Virus record (IMG/VR): IMGVR_UViG_3300037875_000601
Location: 1 to 24,390 of that record
DNA: 24,390 nt
Source: a virus
Strand: one strand, 5' to 3'
Positions 10,419 to 20,008 of this stretch are shown here, one piece after another (the stretch's first letter is position 1; every line of letters begins with the position of its first letter). Below the pieces are notes generated by a model. It did not search any database and was not told the DNA's origin. It saw only the letters and a list, made by a program, of their open reading frames with translations. A program made the translations under genes and the position numbers.

Positions 10419-11204
10419 TTATTTCTCCATTCCTTCAAAAATTTCCGTAAATGTGGCCATTGGATCAACCTTAGTCTTCGGTTTTTTCGATTCGACCTTT
10501 GGTTTGGTCAGTGATTCTTTAATGCTATTAATAGCTTTTTTCTCTTGTTTCGTTTCCAAATTTACTACATTCATACGGGTGTCATATTCCATGCGAGTAG
10601 CCATCCAATCTGCCCAATGGATAATAAATGGTAGATGATTTTTCATCTGCATTGCATCTGTATATGTATTGAAATATGATTTGTTCAATTCCTTAAACAT
10701 TCCATCTGCCAGTCTGATGCCGTACATTTCATTATCCGTAATTTTGATATCGAATTGTTGTAATAAGAATAGTGACCTATCGGTGACATCCATAAAATTT
10801 AGATCGGGGTTGTACTCATATCTGATACCCCGTTTGATTTGCCAATCCTGACTAACTGGTATATAATAATCGTGATTATAATCACCCAATTTTCCTAGAT
10901 CGTGATGCATAGCCGCGAAGATTCTCTCTTCATCTGTAAAGTCCGTTGTTCCTCCAACGTGCCGATACATCTTAGACATTTTATCTGATATATCAATGAT
11001 ATTCAGACAATGCTTTAAATAACCACCAGGTACAGCCAAATGGAAATGATCCTTACCACTAGCGGGAGCCAGTAATAGTCTATCTCCAAAATGCTCATAC
11101 ATTTTAATTAAATTGTTTTTCCGTTCACCCTCAAATGTATCATCGATAACTTCCATGAATTTATCATAACATTCACCTATTTCTTCTGCTGTTAATTTAA
11201 ACAT
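10419..11204 (-). CDS. HD-domain metal-dependent phosphohydrolase
   Basis: 261 residues, preceded by AAGGAATAGG and ending in TAA. The HD signature is visible: H65 in GGYLKHCLNI, the HHD at 100-102 in AAMHHDLGKLGD, and a late Asp in IIHWADWMATRMEYD. HD proteins hydrolyse phosphate esters of nucleotides or nucleic acids with bound metal ions. The substrate cannot be read from the sequence. A nucleotide-metabolism or signal-degrading role would fit a phage. The C-terminal ~50 residues are Lys-rich and probably flexible. It lies just after the tmRNA in the same direction. All Trp codons are TGG. Confidence 0.82.
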   Translation of the reverse strand: MFKLTAEEIGECYDKFMEVIDDTFEGERKNNLIKMYEHFGDRLLLAPASGKDHFHLAVPGGYLKHCLNIIDISDKMSKMYRHVGGTTDFTDEERIFAAMHHDLGKLGDYNHDYYIPVSQDWQIKRGIRYEYNPDLNFMDVTDRSLFLLQQFDIKITDNEMYGIRLADGMFKELNKSYFNTYTDAMQMKNHLPFIIHWADWMATRMEYDTRMNVVNLETKQEKKAINSIKESLTKPKVESKKPKTKVDPMATFTEIFEGMEK

Positions 11205-11229
11205 AACCTATTCCTTCTTTTTGTTTTAG

Positions 11230-11585
11230 TGGAGTTGGGCGGATTCGAACCGCCGTCCGCAACGTAATCTAAATAAGTCATTCACAAGCTTAGTATCCTT
11301 TTTATATTTGATGTCGGATTTGCTAAAAGGTTACAAAATAATTCCGGGGTTTATACCAACACCCGTGGTGATCCAGTTTGAATTCACTCATACTGTAAAA
11401 GTTATCTAATGACGACGTTGATTGCTACTATTAGAATCGTAGGTCAACGCTATAGCGCAATTAAGCTGCTACAGGGTATGCGTAATTTGTGCCAGTTATT
11501 TTCTGTTTGTTTAGTTTTTAGGACTCACTCTGTCCGCTTGCACTTATTGTCAAAAATCATCCCGTCGAATACCAATTACAACCCC
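11230..11585 (-). ncRNA. ssrA: Transfer-messenger RNA with tag GTNYAYPVAA
   Basis: The 5' end (GGGGTTG) pairs with the 3' arm (CAACTCC, one G-U) to form the tRNA-like acceptor. The 5' side continues with the conserved UUCGACGGG block and the 3' side has a perfect T arm (GGCGG-TTCGAAT-CCGCC). CCA is not encoded (the 3' sequence is ACTA). The likely resume codon is GGC at about base 93, preceded by AAAATAACT. The frame then reads GTNYAYPVAA and stops at TAA (11461-11463). The G-x-N-Y-A start resembles Bacteroidota tags such as GETNYALAA, while the AYPVAA end differs. tmRNA rescues stalled ribosomes and tags the product for proteolysis. It is complete and 356 bases long, close to the usual size. 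Confidence 0.93.
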
Positions 11586-11588
11586 GGG

Positions 11589-12062
11589 TTAATCTATAAG
11601 TTTATAGCCCTTATGGCTTCGTTTCCGTTCAACGACTTGTTTATGGAAACTTTTTATATTCATGTCATGTTCACGGCATCATTTACTTAAACCGTGAACT
11701 TCAAATATCAATCCATTTTCATCAATTAACGTATATGTTTTAGCAGTTAATTGATTTCCTTCATTGAAAGGTGTATTTCCATGTTTCCCCAAATTTCAAT
11801 ATCCCCTCGTCCCGACTGGAAATTTTGCATTTGTAACAGAAGAGCCTTTTCTACCACCTTCGATCATTGCTATTTCTTGACATTTATCTCCGTCAATTAG
11901 TCCCGCGAGACCTTTTCATGCTACTTCATCTTGTCACCTACCATGCTCTTCAAATAATTTCTTATGTGCTTCTGCATGATCTTCAGGCGTCAAAGTCTCT
12001 ATATTTTCTGGGTCGTTTGTACCACCCGCATGTGTCGGTATCTTATGATGTTTATGCTTCAT
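11589..12062 (-). CDS. HNH homing endonuclease, four in-frame TGA codons
   Basis: 157 residues once TGA is read at codons 43, 49, 89 and 128 (11934, 11916, 11796, 11679). Under the standard code only fragments remain. The N-terminus matches phage HNH nucleases: KHHKIPTHAGGTNDPENIETLTPEDHAEAHKKLFEEHG (about 4-41), then RWQDEVAWKGLAGLI. From memory, both Trp positions in the last motif are conserved in this family, so they support TGA = Trp. The C-terminus (GLSKWCREHDMNIKSFHKQV) resembles a NUMOD-type DNA-binding helix. It ends in TAA three bases before the tmRNA 5' end. The upstream in-frame codons contain no ATG, so 12062 is the best start, although its ribosome site is weak. Confidence 0.85.
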
Positions 12063-12104
12063 ATATATAACTATCGTCTGATATTCTCAAACGTCTGTAT
12101 TATT

Positions 12105-12293
12105 TTAATCTTCTCTGTAATTGTCATCGGTGTCAAATCCAGCACCACCATTCGGAATATCATCCATATTGTAATCACTATACGGGTCCTCATACTGAGC
12201 AATCAGAATATTGTGTGCTTCTTCAACTTTACCTCAATTAGAATCTTCTATTGCTTCTTCTAGCAAACTGAGAATAATATCTAATTTATCCAT
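12105..12293 (-). CDS. Small acidic protein, unknown function, one in-frame TGA
   Basis: 62 residues (MDKLDIILSLLEEAIEDSN, then Trp from TGA at codon 20, 12234-12236), preceded by a perfect AGGAGG and ending in TAA. The first half is helical; the second half is rich in Asp, Asn and Tyr (QYEDPYSDYNMDDIPNGG). It is in the same frame as the HNH gene, separated by one TAA and 14 sense codons, so a readthrough fusion is conceivable but not supported. No domain is recognised. Confidence 0.7.
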
Positions 12294-12386
12294 GTCATTT
12301 CCTCCTATAATTTGGTGACTCCTGTCATTAATTAAATAGGAAGAACTTAAATTTTTATCGCATTTATTTGTAAATACTTAAATATT

Positions 12387-12539
12387 TTAAGCGGTATCTT
12401 TAAATGTTTTATTGATACCCAATGCTAACAGTATCAGTTGGACTCCAATGAGCCAAAATTTTAAAGTTAGATACGCCATTGGGATGGGTATAATTATAAG
12501 TGGCATTAGCATACATGCTATCATCCATTTGTTGTACAT
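12387..12539 (-). CDS. Very small membrane protein, unknown function
   Basis: 50 residues starting 12 bases after the IMPDH-like stop, with AAAGGA at a good distance from the ATG and a TAA stop. Two hydrophobic stretches (about 5-24 and 27-42) give a short helical hairpin; the tail (NKTFKDTA) is polar. It contains only TGG for Trp. The role is unknown. The 93 bases between this gene and the next hold only AT-rich sequence and a ribosome binding site. Confidence 0.6.
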   Translation of the reverse strand: MYNKWMIACMLMPLIIIPIPMAYLTLKFWLIGVQLILLALGINKTFKDTA

Positions 12540-12551
12540 TTATTTTTTCCT

Positions 12552-13646
12552 TTATTTCATTAAATGGGGCTTGGCTTCAATCTGGCCCGCACTTGTTACT
12601 CGGACAAAATCACAATTGGCCTGAAATGTTTCAATATCAATTGCCCCACAATAACTCATGGCCGATTTTAATCCCTCTACTTGTTCCTTTAAAATTCTCT
12701 TAGCGGAACCTTTAAATTGAACTCGTACACTATTTCCTTCGATGTGGCTATCCTCACCCCTGTCCAATTTAGATGACAACGATGCGGAACCTCTATATTC
12801 CTTATACAGTTGTTCATTTGGATATTTACCCTCACGTTTGAACGTGCCGGGAGTTTCTTTTGTGCCCGCCAATAATGAACCAAGTACAACCGTACTTGCC
12901 CCAGCTCCAATGGCCTTCGCCATATCACCCGGAGTAGTAATTCCACCATTTGATGAAATTGGAACGTGTCCTCCGGCCCACATGGGTTCTCCACCACCTT
13001 GAGTATATACTCTGGTCATGGATTCCACGCATTCCTGTATGGATGAAATCATAGGAATTCCAACACCCGCTCTAATACGTGTTTCACATAATGATCCCCC
13101 ACCAATTCCAACATGAATCCCGTCAGCTCCCCACGCAATCAAGTCCCTAACCGCATCGGCGGTCGCGACCGTTCCCACAAATAATTCAGTTTGAATGCTG
13201 GTTGATTTAAGAAATTTAATCATATTTTTAACACCGATGTGATGCGCGTGTGCAACATCAATCATGAGAATATCAACTCCAGCATTTATCAATCTTAAGG
13301 CCCGCTCTTTGTCGGCATCCTTGGCACCGATTGCGGCACCAATTGGATACTTGTGAATTTCCAATTCTTCATCGGTATAATCGGCAATCAATTGGATGGT
13401 CTTTTCGACTTCCTCAACTTGATCATCAATTGACATAAATCTATGTATGAATCCAACCCCACCCTTTTGATACATTAGAGCGGCCATTCTAGATTCACAT
13501 ATGGAATCCATAGCGGTCGCGATTATTGGAATATCCAATATCCAATTAGTAGTGATGTGGGTCGAAATATCACAATTAGATCGGGAATCAACTTCCGAAA
13601 ATTTCGGTATAATTGAAACATCGTCAAATGTTAAAAATTCTTTCAT
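12552..13646 (-). CDS. IMP dehydrogenase / GMP reductase family, without CBS domains
   Basis: 364 residues. Family features in order: LTFDDVSIIPKFSEV (5-19), the first-strand TAMDSI (44-49), the phosphate loop with catalytic Cys187 in GIGGGSLCETR (181-190), SSNGGITTPGDMAKAIGAGA, a flap with KEYRGSASLSS, and the late SYCGA segment. The Bateman (CBS) pair normally inserted after about residue 100 in IMPDH is absent, so the length is closer to GMP reductase. The flap looks more IMPDH-like, but the RVPY-type catalytic Arg-Tyr motif is replaced by VRVQFKG. Which reaction it runs (IMP to XMP with NAD+, or GMP to IMP with NADPH) is unresolved. It starts one base after the nicotinamidase stop, ends in TAA, and uses only TGG for Trp. 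Confidence 0.87.
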   Translation of the reverse strand: MKEFLTFDDVSIIPKFSEVDSRSNCDISTHITTNWILDIPIIATAMDSICESRMAALMYQKGGVGFIHRFMSIDDQVEEVEKTIQLIADYTDEELEIHKYPIGAAIGAKDADKERALRLINAGVDILMIDVAHAHHIGVKNMIKFLKSTSIQTELFVGTVATADAVRDLIAWGADGIHVGIGGGSLCETRIRAGVGIPMISSIQECVESMTRVYTQGGGEPMWAGGHVPISSNGGITTPGDMAKAIGAGASTVVLGSLLAGTKETPGTFKREGKYPNEQLYKEYRGSASLSSKLDRGEDSHIEGNSVRVQFKGSAKRILKEQVEGLKSAMSYCGAIDIETFQANCDFVRVTSAGQIEAKPHLMK

Positions 13647-13647
13647 T

Positions 13648-14274
13648 CTAAACGCCGTATTTCAGAATTACTTTACTTAGGATAACGTCTCCACCCTTTT
13701 CGGAAACTTCATTAACCGCGGCTTCTGAACCTTCTTGGGTTACGCCGGCCATTGCATCTAAAACCATTACTACTTTGAATCCCTCATCAATTGCGTGTAA
13801 GGCGGTGAATTTGACACAATAATCTGTTGCCAAACCAACCACATAAACCATATCAATCAAATTGGTTCTAAGTGTATCGGCCACTTCCGTAATACCACTT
13901 CCATCATTTTCTCTAAATGCACTGAAAGGATGTAGGTTTTTATCTTCACCTTTTGAAAGTAAAATATGAACATCACCAACATTGAAATCCTTATGAAATT
14001 CAGCACCTTTAGTACCATTAACACAATGGACAGGCCATAGCATTTCTGGAATGCTATTCATAACACCCATTGCATAATCATCTAAACCTTGATTCTTTGC
14101 AAAACTCAATGAATCTTTTGGATGGTAATCCCCAGACGCTAAAATCAAATCAAAATCGCCTTTTTCCATTAATTCATTAATGGTAGGAACGATTGCATTT
14201 GCACCGTTAACACCCATAGCACCACCTTCACAAAAATCATTTTGTAAATCTACAACAAATAATGCTTTTCTCAT
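13648..14274 (-). CDS. pncA: Nicotinamidase (PncA family)
   Basis: 208 residues ending in TAG, with a good ribosome site (AAAGGAG). It would convert nicotinamide to nicotinate, the first step of deamidating NAD+ salvage. The catalytic triad is visible: D9 (VVDLQNDF), K108 (LLSKGED) and C153 (GLATDYCVKFTALHA). D49 and H51 in SGDYHPKDS are likely metal ligands, and PVHCVNGTKGAEFH (81-94) is characteristic of PncA. It lies between the Nudix and IMPDH-like genes and is tightly packed in the same transcript as NadE. Family alternatives (isochorismatase-like hydrolases) are less likely given these matches. Confidence 0.92.
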   Translation of the reverse strand: MRKALFVVDLQNDFCEGGAMGVNGANAIVPTINELMEKGDFDLILASGDYHPKDSLSFAKNQGLDDYAMGVMNSIPEMLWPVHCVNGTKGAEFHKDFNVGDVHILLSKGEDKNLHPFSAFRENDGSGITEVADTLRTNLIDMVYVVGLATDYCVKFTALHAIDEGFKVVMVLDAMAGVTQEGSEAAVNEVSEKGGDVILSKVILKYGV

Positions 14275-14275
14275 A

Positions 14276-14788
14276 TTATTCTCCTTTACCTATCATGTAG
14301 GCTATTACTCTTGAACTTATCTTAAATCCAATTCTTTTATAGTGATCAATTGTCGCTTCAAGTCGATCTTGTGCAACAATTAAAACTTGTATCTGTTCAC
14401 CGTCATCCAGCTTCTGAGCACTTACTTTTTCACATCCAGCCATTCTAGCGGCCCAAACTTCTTCATCTGAACCTCCCGAATTACTCATTCCCAGAGGATA
14501 CATTTTGGTGACTGAAGCTTCATATCCAGTTTCTTCAAGCAATTCCCTATCGGCCGTCTCGTATGGGGTTTCCCCTTCATCTACAAGCCCAGCTGGAAAT
14601 TCCAATACTTTACAATCAACTGAATGTCTGAAATTTAAAATCATTATTAGATTATCATCCATGTCCGTTGGTATCATATATACCGCTTTACGACCTCCAA
14701 CACGAGATGTGAATTCATAATCATCGTGCCCTTCAACTTCTCGGGCTCGCATTTCCATCCACTTACCACTATATAAAACTTTAGTCAT
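14276..14788 (-). CDS. Nudix hydrolase, ADP-ribose pyrophosphatase-like
   Basis: 170 residues with a complete Nudix box at 67-89: G-LVDEG-E-TPYETAD-REL-LEETGY. The N-terminal YSGKWMEMRAREVE and the AVYMIPTDMDDNLIMILNFRHS strand before the box resemble ADP-ribose pyrophosphatases of the NudF type, which cut ADP-ribose to AMP and ribose 5-phosphate. A late E..Q segment (GEQIQVLI) is also family-like. It overlaps the NadE end by 8 bases and the ATG for PncA follows one base after its TAA. Its place inside a NAD+ salvage set fits removal of ADP-ribose, but substrate choice among Nudix enzymes cannot be fixed from sequence. Confidence 0.88.
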   Translation of the reverse strand: MTKVLYSGKWMEMRAREVEGHDDYEFTSRVGGRKAVYMIPTDMDDNLIMILNFRHSVDCKVLEFPAGLVDEGETPYETADRELLEETGYEASVTKMYPLGMSNSGGSDEEVWAARMAGCEKVSAQKLDDGEQIQVLIVAQDRLEATIDHYKRIGFKISSRVIAYMIGKGE

Positions 14789-15599
14789 TCTGATATTCCC
14801 TTATGTATGTTGGGGGTAATGTCTTTTTGTGATTGGATGAAATTATCCGAGACATTATTAGGTTTTGCTTTTCATATGAAATGGGACAATCGGCTTTCCA
14901 TTCACTAGATGGAACATCCAAAGATTTTTTATACCACCGTAAAAATGCGTCAAGTTCAACATATGTTAAACCAATCTCATCTTCATCAGTCTGACCTTCC
15001 CATAATCCGGCAGAAGGTGGTTTATTGATAATTGACTTGGGAACTCCTAATTCTCGAGCCAATTCGTATACTTCATCTTTGTAATAGTCACCGAGTGGTT
15101 CAAAATCAACCGCTCCGTCACCCCATTTTGTGAAGTAACCAATAGCGTGTTCTGTTTTGTTGCCAGTTCCAATGACTAGATAATCCAATTCGGATGCTAC
15201 ACCGTAAAGAACTGTCATTCTGATTCTAGCTTGAATATTAGCTAGTGTCATCTGGTTCATTTTACCATTACCATTACTATGCATGGCCGATGGTCTTATA
15301 GCAGATTGAAAATCCATATACATGCCTGATGCATGAATAGTTTGATGATCAACTCCCCTACTTTCATATGCGTAATGCCACATATCAGTCGAATTTCCAT
15401 ATTCTTCTTCAGTATTGGCCAAAATTGGGATACTTATCGCGTGGACATTTTCTTTTCCGAGTGCTCTAATGGCTAGCTCGAAAGAAACGGCGGAATCAAT
15501 CCCGCCGCTCAGTCCAATAACAACCCCAGTTTTGCCAGCACCATGAACATAATCCTTAATCCATTTTTCTAAATGTCTTACTTCTTTTTTAGTATCCAT
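14781..15599 (-). CDS. nadE: NAD+ synthetase, ammonia-dependent
   Basis: 272 residues, the usual length for the single-domain ammonia-dependent enzyme; there is no glutaminase domain. The PP-loop is at 31-36 (GLSGGIDSAVS), followed by ISIPILANTEEEYGNS, TLANIQARIRMTVLY, VIGTGNKTEHAIGYFTKWGDGAVDFEPLGD and KPPSAGLWEGQTDEDEIG, all typical of NadE. It adenylates and amidates nicotinate adenine dinucleotide to NAD+. A repeated promoter lies 22 bases upstream of the ATG at 15599, and GAGGGG gives the ribosome site. It heads the transcript with the Nudix and PncA genes. All Trp codons are TGG; the stop is TAA. Confidence 0.95.
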   Translation of the reverse strand: MDTKKEVRHLEKWIKDYVHGAGKTGVVIGLSGGIDSAVSFELAIRALGKENVHAISIPILANTEEEYGNSTDMWHYAYESRGVDHQTIHASGMYMDFQSAIRPSAMHSNGNGKMNQMTLANIQARIRMTVLYGVASELDYLVIGTGNKTEHAIGYFTKWGDGAVDFEPLGDYYKDEVYELARELGVPKSIINKPPSAGLWEGQTDEDEIGLTYVELDAFLRWYKKSLDVPSSEWKADCPISYEKQNLIMSRIISSNHKKTLPPTYIREYQND

Positions 15600-15620
15600 G
15601 TTACCCCTCTTTCATACCTG

Positions 15621-15649
15621 AAGATACAAGATTTAATTGTAAAAGTCAA
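15621..15649 (-). promoter_or_regulatory. Repeated early-type promoter, copy ahead of nadE
   Basis: Minus strand TTGACT, 17-base spacer, TATCTT. The -10 region and its downstream extension (TATCTTCAGGTATGA) are identical to two other copies in this window. The start point would lie in GGTATGA. TTG-N20-TATCTTCA resembles the TTG...TANNTTTG promoters of Bacteroidota. Confidence 0.8.
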
Positions 15650-15658
15650 GCGTTATTT

Positions 15659-17293
<1,635 letters not shown>

Positions 17294-17299
17294 TTATTT

Positions 17300-18457
17300 T
17301 TATTGTAATCCTAACGTGAATTTGCAATTTTCTATTGCTTCTTGTGAATCACTTGTGTTTTTTCCTACATTGTCTGACAATTTAACCGCGTGAATTTTTC
17401 TTGAATTCCTATCGTAAATGCCACTTAATTTTATAACCATGTTCAATGGTATTACTCCAGTATCGTTGGTAAGGTTAGTACCAATTCCAAATGAAGTTTT
17501 GATTTTATTTCTAAAATGTTCCGTTATTTCTACGGCTTTTGGTACATTCAATCCATCTGAAAATACTATCGTTTTTGACATTGGATCGATTCCCAATGAT
17601 TTGTAATGCTCGATAATCTTCTCACCAAACTCAATTGGGTCTCCACTATCGTGCCGAACTCCATCGAATAATTTAGCGAAATACATATCAAAATCCTGTA
17701 AAAATACGTCTGTTGTATATGTATCTGTTAATGCGATACCCAAGCTTCCTCGGTATGTATCACTCCATTTTTCTAAAGATTTGTATGTAGCTGACTGATA
17801 TCCGTATTTTGCTCCGTGAAACATAAACCATTCGTGGGCGTGTGTTCCAATTGGAGTAATATCGAATTGTTCAGCTAAATGTACATTACTTGTACCAACC
17901 AAAACGTCATGTAAATTCTCAATAACCAATCGATGAATTTCATAAGAACGCCGGCGCCGTGTACCAAAATCAGCCACCTTGATTTCCGAACCTTGAATCA
18001 TATTCCGTTTTGTGAGAATGCTATTCATTGTTTCGGGCATGTTTGGTAGTGATGATCTTAGATATACTTCAGAAATAATAGCCATTAAAGGTACTTCCCA
18101 AAGGATAGTTCTATACCAAGGTCCCATTATTGACAGTTCCAATTCGTTATTTTCATTGGAAGTCATCGTAACTTCACTTGGATCAAATCTATATCCACTT
18201 AAAAAATCAAGATACATTCCATCCAAGTATGGAGCCTTATCTTCTAAGAATTTCCGTTCCTTTTCAGTTAATGACAATGTTGCCATAGCATTAATTTCAC
18301 GCTGAATCTCTTCAACGTGTTCGTGGGTGAATATGTTATTCTCTGGATTTCGATTTTTAAATCGGTATTCTACTATTGTATTTGGATAGTGCTTAACAAC
18401 CGCGTTCTGCATCGTGAATTTGTACATATCATCATCTAAAATAGATTTTATAATCAT
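17300..18457 (-). CDS. pncB: Nicotinate phosphoribosyltransferase
   Basis: 385 residues, ending in TAA 18 bases before groL. N-terminal DDDMYKFTMQNAV (8-20) and VEYRFKNR are typical of PncB. The core has VADFGTRRRRSYEIH (161-175), GTSNVHLAEQFDITPIGTHAHEWFM (188-212, with H206 as the likely phosphorylated His), and the PRPP/phosphate side FDGVRHDSGDPIEF and IVFSDGL. It converts nicotinate and PRPP to nicotinate mononucleotide, the step after PncA. The motifs fit nicotinate PRTase and not NAMPT. AAAGGACAAGG gives the ribosome site. All four or more Trp codons are TGG. Confidence 0.94.
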   Translation of the reverse strand: MIIKSILDDDMYKFTMQNAVVKHYPNTIVEYRFKNRNPENNIFTHEHVEEIQREINAMATLSLTEKERKFLEDKAPYLDGMYLDFLSGYRFDPSEVTMTSNENNELELSIMGPWYRTILWEVPLMAIISEVYLRSSLPNMPETMNSILTKRNMIQGSEIKVADFGTRRRRSYEIHRLVIENLHDVLVGTSNVHLAEQFDITPIGTHAHEWFMFHGAKYGYQSATYKSLEKWSDTYRGSLGIALTDTYTTDVFLQDFDMYFAKLFDGVRHDSGDPIEFGEKIIEHYKSLGIDPMSKTIVFSDGLNVPKAVEITEHFRNKIKTSFGIGTNLTNDTGVIPLNMVIKLSGIYDRNSRKIHAVKLSDNVGKNTSDSQEAIENCKFTLGLQ

Positions 18458-18470
18458 AACCTTGTCCTTT

Positions 18471-19052
18471 TTAATCTTCTATAAATAGTTTCCAATTTCC
18501 TGAAAGTATCAAACTTTCTGCCTTTTTCCATTTTAATTCTCGTTTTTCTTCATCCCTTGTTATTGTCACCTTTTCATTTCTGCCAAACTTTCGCTCGGAC
18601 TTAATTGGTTCCAACTTGACTTCCCGATCAAACATAGTAATTCCATTCAAATGGTCCAATTCGTGTTGAGCGGCGACACATTCTAACATATCAATTTCAT
18701 TTCTACTCAACGATGTAAAACATACACCTGCAGGATAATTATCAGCTGATACTTCTATTGTACTAAATCTTTTTGTTTTTGCTGATTTTCCGGGGAATGA
18801 TAGGCATCCCTCATCGTAATAGATTTCCCCAGACTGATTCGTAATTTTTGGATTGATGAGATAAATAGGTTCTTTTACATTGATAACCACGACATTCTTT
18901 TCAATTCCAATTTGGTTGGCGGCGATTGCCACCCCAGCTTCAGACGTGGATAAAACATCAAATAACTGTGCGGCAATCAGTTCACCTTCTTCAAGTGAGA
19001 CATCCACACATTTATTTCTTAGAAGTTTTTCGTCTGTAATAATTTTATTCAT
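18471..19052 (-). CDS. def: Peptide deformylase
   Basis: 193 residues from an ATG at 19052 that overlaps the end of the upstream gene by 8 bases. A longer ORF start at 19124 is rejected because it lies within the upstream gene. The three deformylase motifs are present: GVAIAANQ (40-47), EGCLS (81-85) and the metal-binding QHELDH (129-134). It removes the formyl group from the N-terminal Met of nascent proteins. The C-terminal ~35 residues are a basic and helical extension (KRELKWKKAESLILSG) past the usual end. Phage deformylases are known; this one sits upstream of pncB in the same transcript. Confidence 0.95.
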   Translation of the reverse strand: MNKIITDEKLLRNKCVDVSLEEGELIAAQLFDVLSTSEAGVAIAANQIGIEKNVVVINVKEPIYLINPKITNQSGEIYYDEGCLSFPGKSAKTKRFSTIEVSADNYPAGVCFTSLSRNEIDMLECVAAQHELDHLNGITMFDREVKLEPIKSERKFGRNEKVTITRDEEKRELKWKKAESLILSGNWKLFIED

Positions 19053-19299
19053 CAATGAATCCCATAATTTTCTGATATTCCAGTACTTTACCATAATAAT
19101 AAATAACCATTTCTCCCAAAACATTTTCCTTGGTTGTAATGATTTTCATATAATCAGCGTGAATATCGTCGGGCACAAAGTCCAAATTGTCCATTACTCC
19201 TGGCAATGTACGGTATGCGGAAAGTACATTGGAATGCATTTTCACATACCATTCATACTTTTCAAAATCCGTTAAATCGGTTTGATCCCAATCAGTCAT
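19045..19299 (-). CDS. Small protein of unknown function
   Basis: 84 residues. I place the start at 19299 (MTDWDQTDLTDFEKYEW), one base after the upstream TAA. The longer start at 19320 would overlap that gene. It is acidic, with aromatic-rich helices (EKYEWYVKMHSNVLSAYRTL and MVIYYYGKVLEYQKI). It ends in TAA that overlaps the deformylase start by 8 bases. Trp codons are TGG. No domain is recognised. Confidence 0.75.
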   Translation of the reverse strand: MTDWDQTDLTDFEKYEWYVKMHSNVLSAYRTLPGVMDNLDFVPDDIHADYMKIITTKENVLGEMVIYYYGKVLEYQKIMGFIDE

Positions 19300-19300
19300 T

Positions 19301-20002
19301 TTATTTCCAAGTCCTTCCATTGGGTCCCACTAATACGATGCCCTTAATATTGTCCTTACCAACTTCTTTTCGGAATTTGGTTTGAGCCTTTTTGGCTTCG
19401 GCAACGGTATCGAATTTTCCCCATGCTCGGTTGTTGTCACTCGCGACAAAGTATTTTTTATTTTTTAATTTATACGGAATTTTAAGTTCACCAGATTTGG
19501 TTTGAACTTTTACCGTTTTCTTGACGGGCTTTTTCTCAGTCTTAGGACGACCCGGTTTTGCTGTACCGGCGGCCTTTTTCAAAGCAGCTTTTTTATTTTC
19601 ATGCCTCTTAATCAATTTGAGACGACGACGTTCGGCCTTTTCCTTAGCGGCCAATTTCTGATCCGCTTTAATTTTCTTAACATCTGATACTGGTAATGTA
19701 CCCTTTAATTTGGTCTGTTCCTCGCCCCTATGAAATACGTTTTTGTCCTTATCAACAAATACTTTCATAAACTGCCATCCCCGCGGGCGACCACTGGCTT
19801 TCTTAGTTTTTACTTCAGTAAATGGAACCCTGCCCATTGTATGTTTATAACAAATTGCACCAACGCTATGTACATCAATTTTTACTTCTTCTGTACATCC
19901 TTCTTCTTTACAAACTACCCATTTGAATGCTACTGATCTTGAATCAAAATCCTTACCAGATGCTTTAGCTTTAGTTCTTTTTGCCAATTTCTTACGTGCC
20001 AT
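19301..20002 (-). CDS. Basic zinc-cluster / AT-hook-like protein, unknown function
   Basis: 233 residues, very Lys-rich. The N-terminal part has Cys and His positions (C31, C36, H45, C51, H54) that could hold a zinc ion. SGRPRGWQFMKVFVDKDKNVFHRGEE (70-95) follows, then a long Lys/Ala helix (about 110-150), an AT-hook-like PGRPKTEKKP segment, and a compact C-terminal domain ending LVGPNGRTWK. GRP cores flanked by basic residues suggest binding to AT-rich DNA, a possible packaging or transcription role, but this is inference. From memory, similar basic proteins occur in large phages. It ends in TAA and is followed one base later by the next gene. Trp codons are TGG. Confidence 0.72.
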   Translation of the reverse strand: MARKKLAKRTKAKASGKDFDSRSVAFKWVVCKEEGCTEEVKIDVHSVGAICYKHTMGRVPFTEVKTKKASGRPRGWQFMKVFVDKDKNVFHRGEEQTKLKGTLPVSDVKKIKADQKLAAKEKAERRRLKLIKRHENKKAALKKAAGTAKPGRPKTEKKPVKKTVKVQTKSGELKIPYKLKNKKYFVASDNNRAWGKFDTVAEAKKAQTKFRKEVGKDNIKGIVLVGPNGRTWK

Positions 20003-20008
20003 TAAATA

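Noticed and set aside
11230-12062. Intron with HNH gene interrupting the tmRNA
   Set aside because: The tmRNA is continuous from acceptor 5' strand to T arm with no insertion. The HNH gene is outside it, so it is freestanding.
11409-12263. Several plus-strand ORFs over the tmRNA and HNH region
   Set aside because: They overlap the tmRNA and the TGA-containing HNH gene, have no recognisable protein features, and are in the direction opposite to every other gene.
19053-19124. Longer deformylase N-terminus starting at 19124
   Set aside because: The extra residues are the out-of-frame reading of the upstream 84-residue gene and do not match the deformylase family start.
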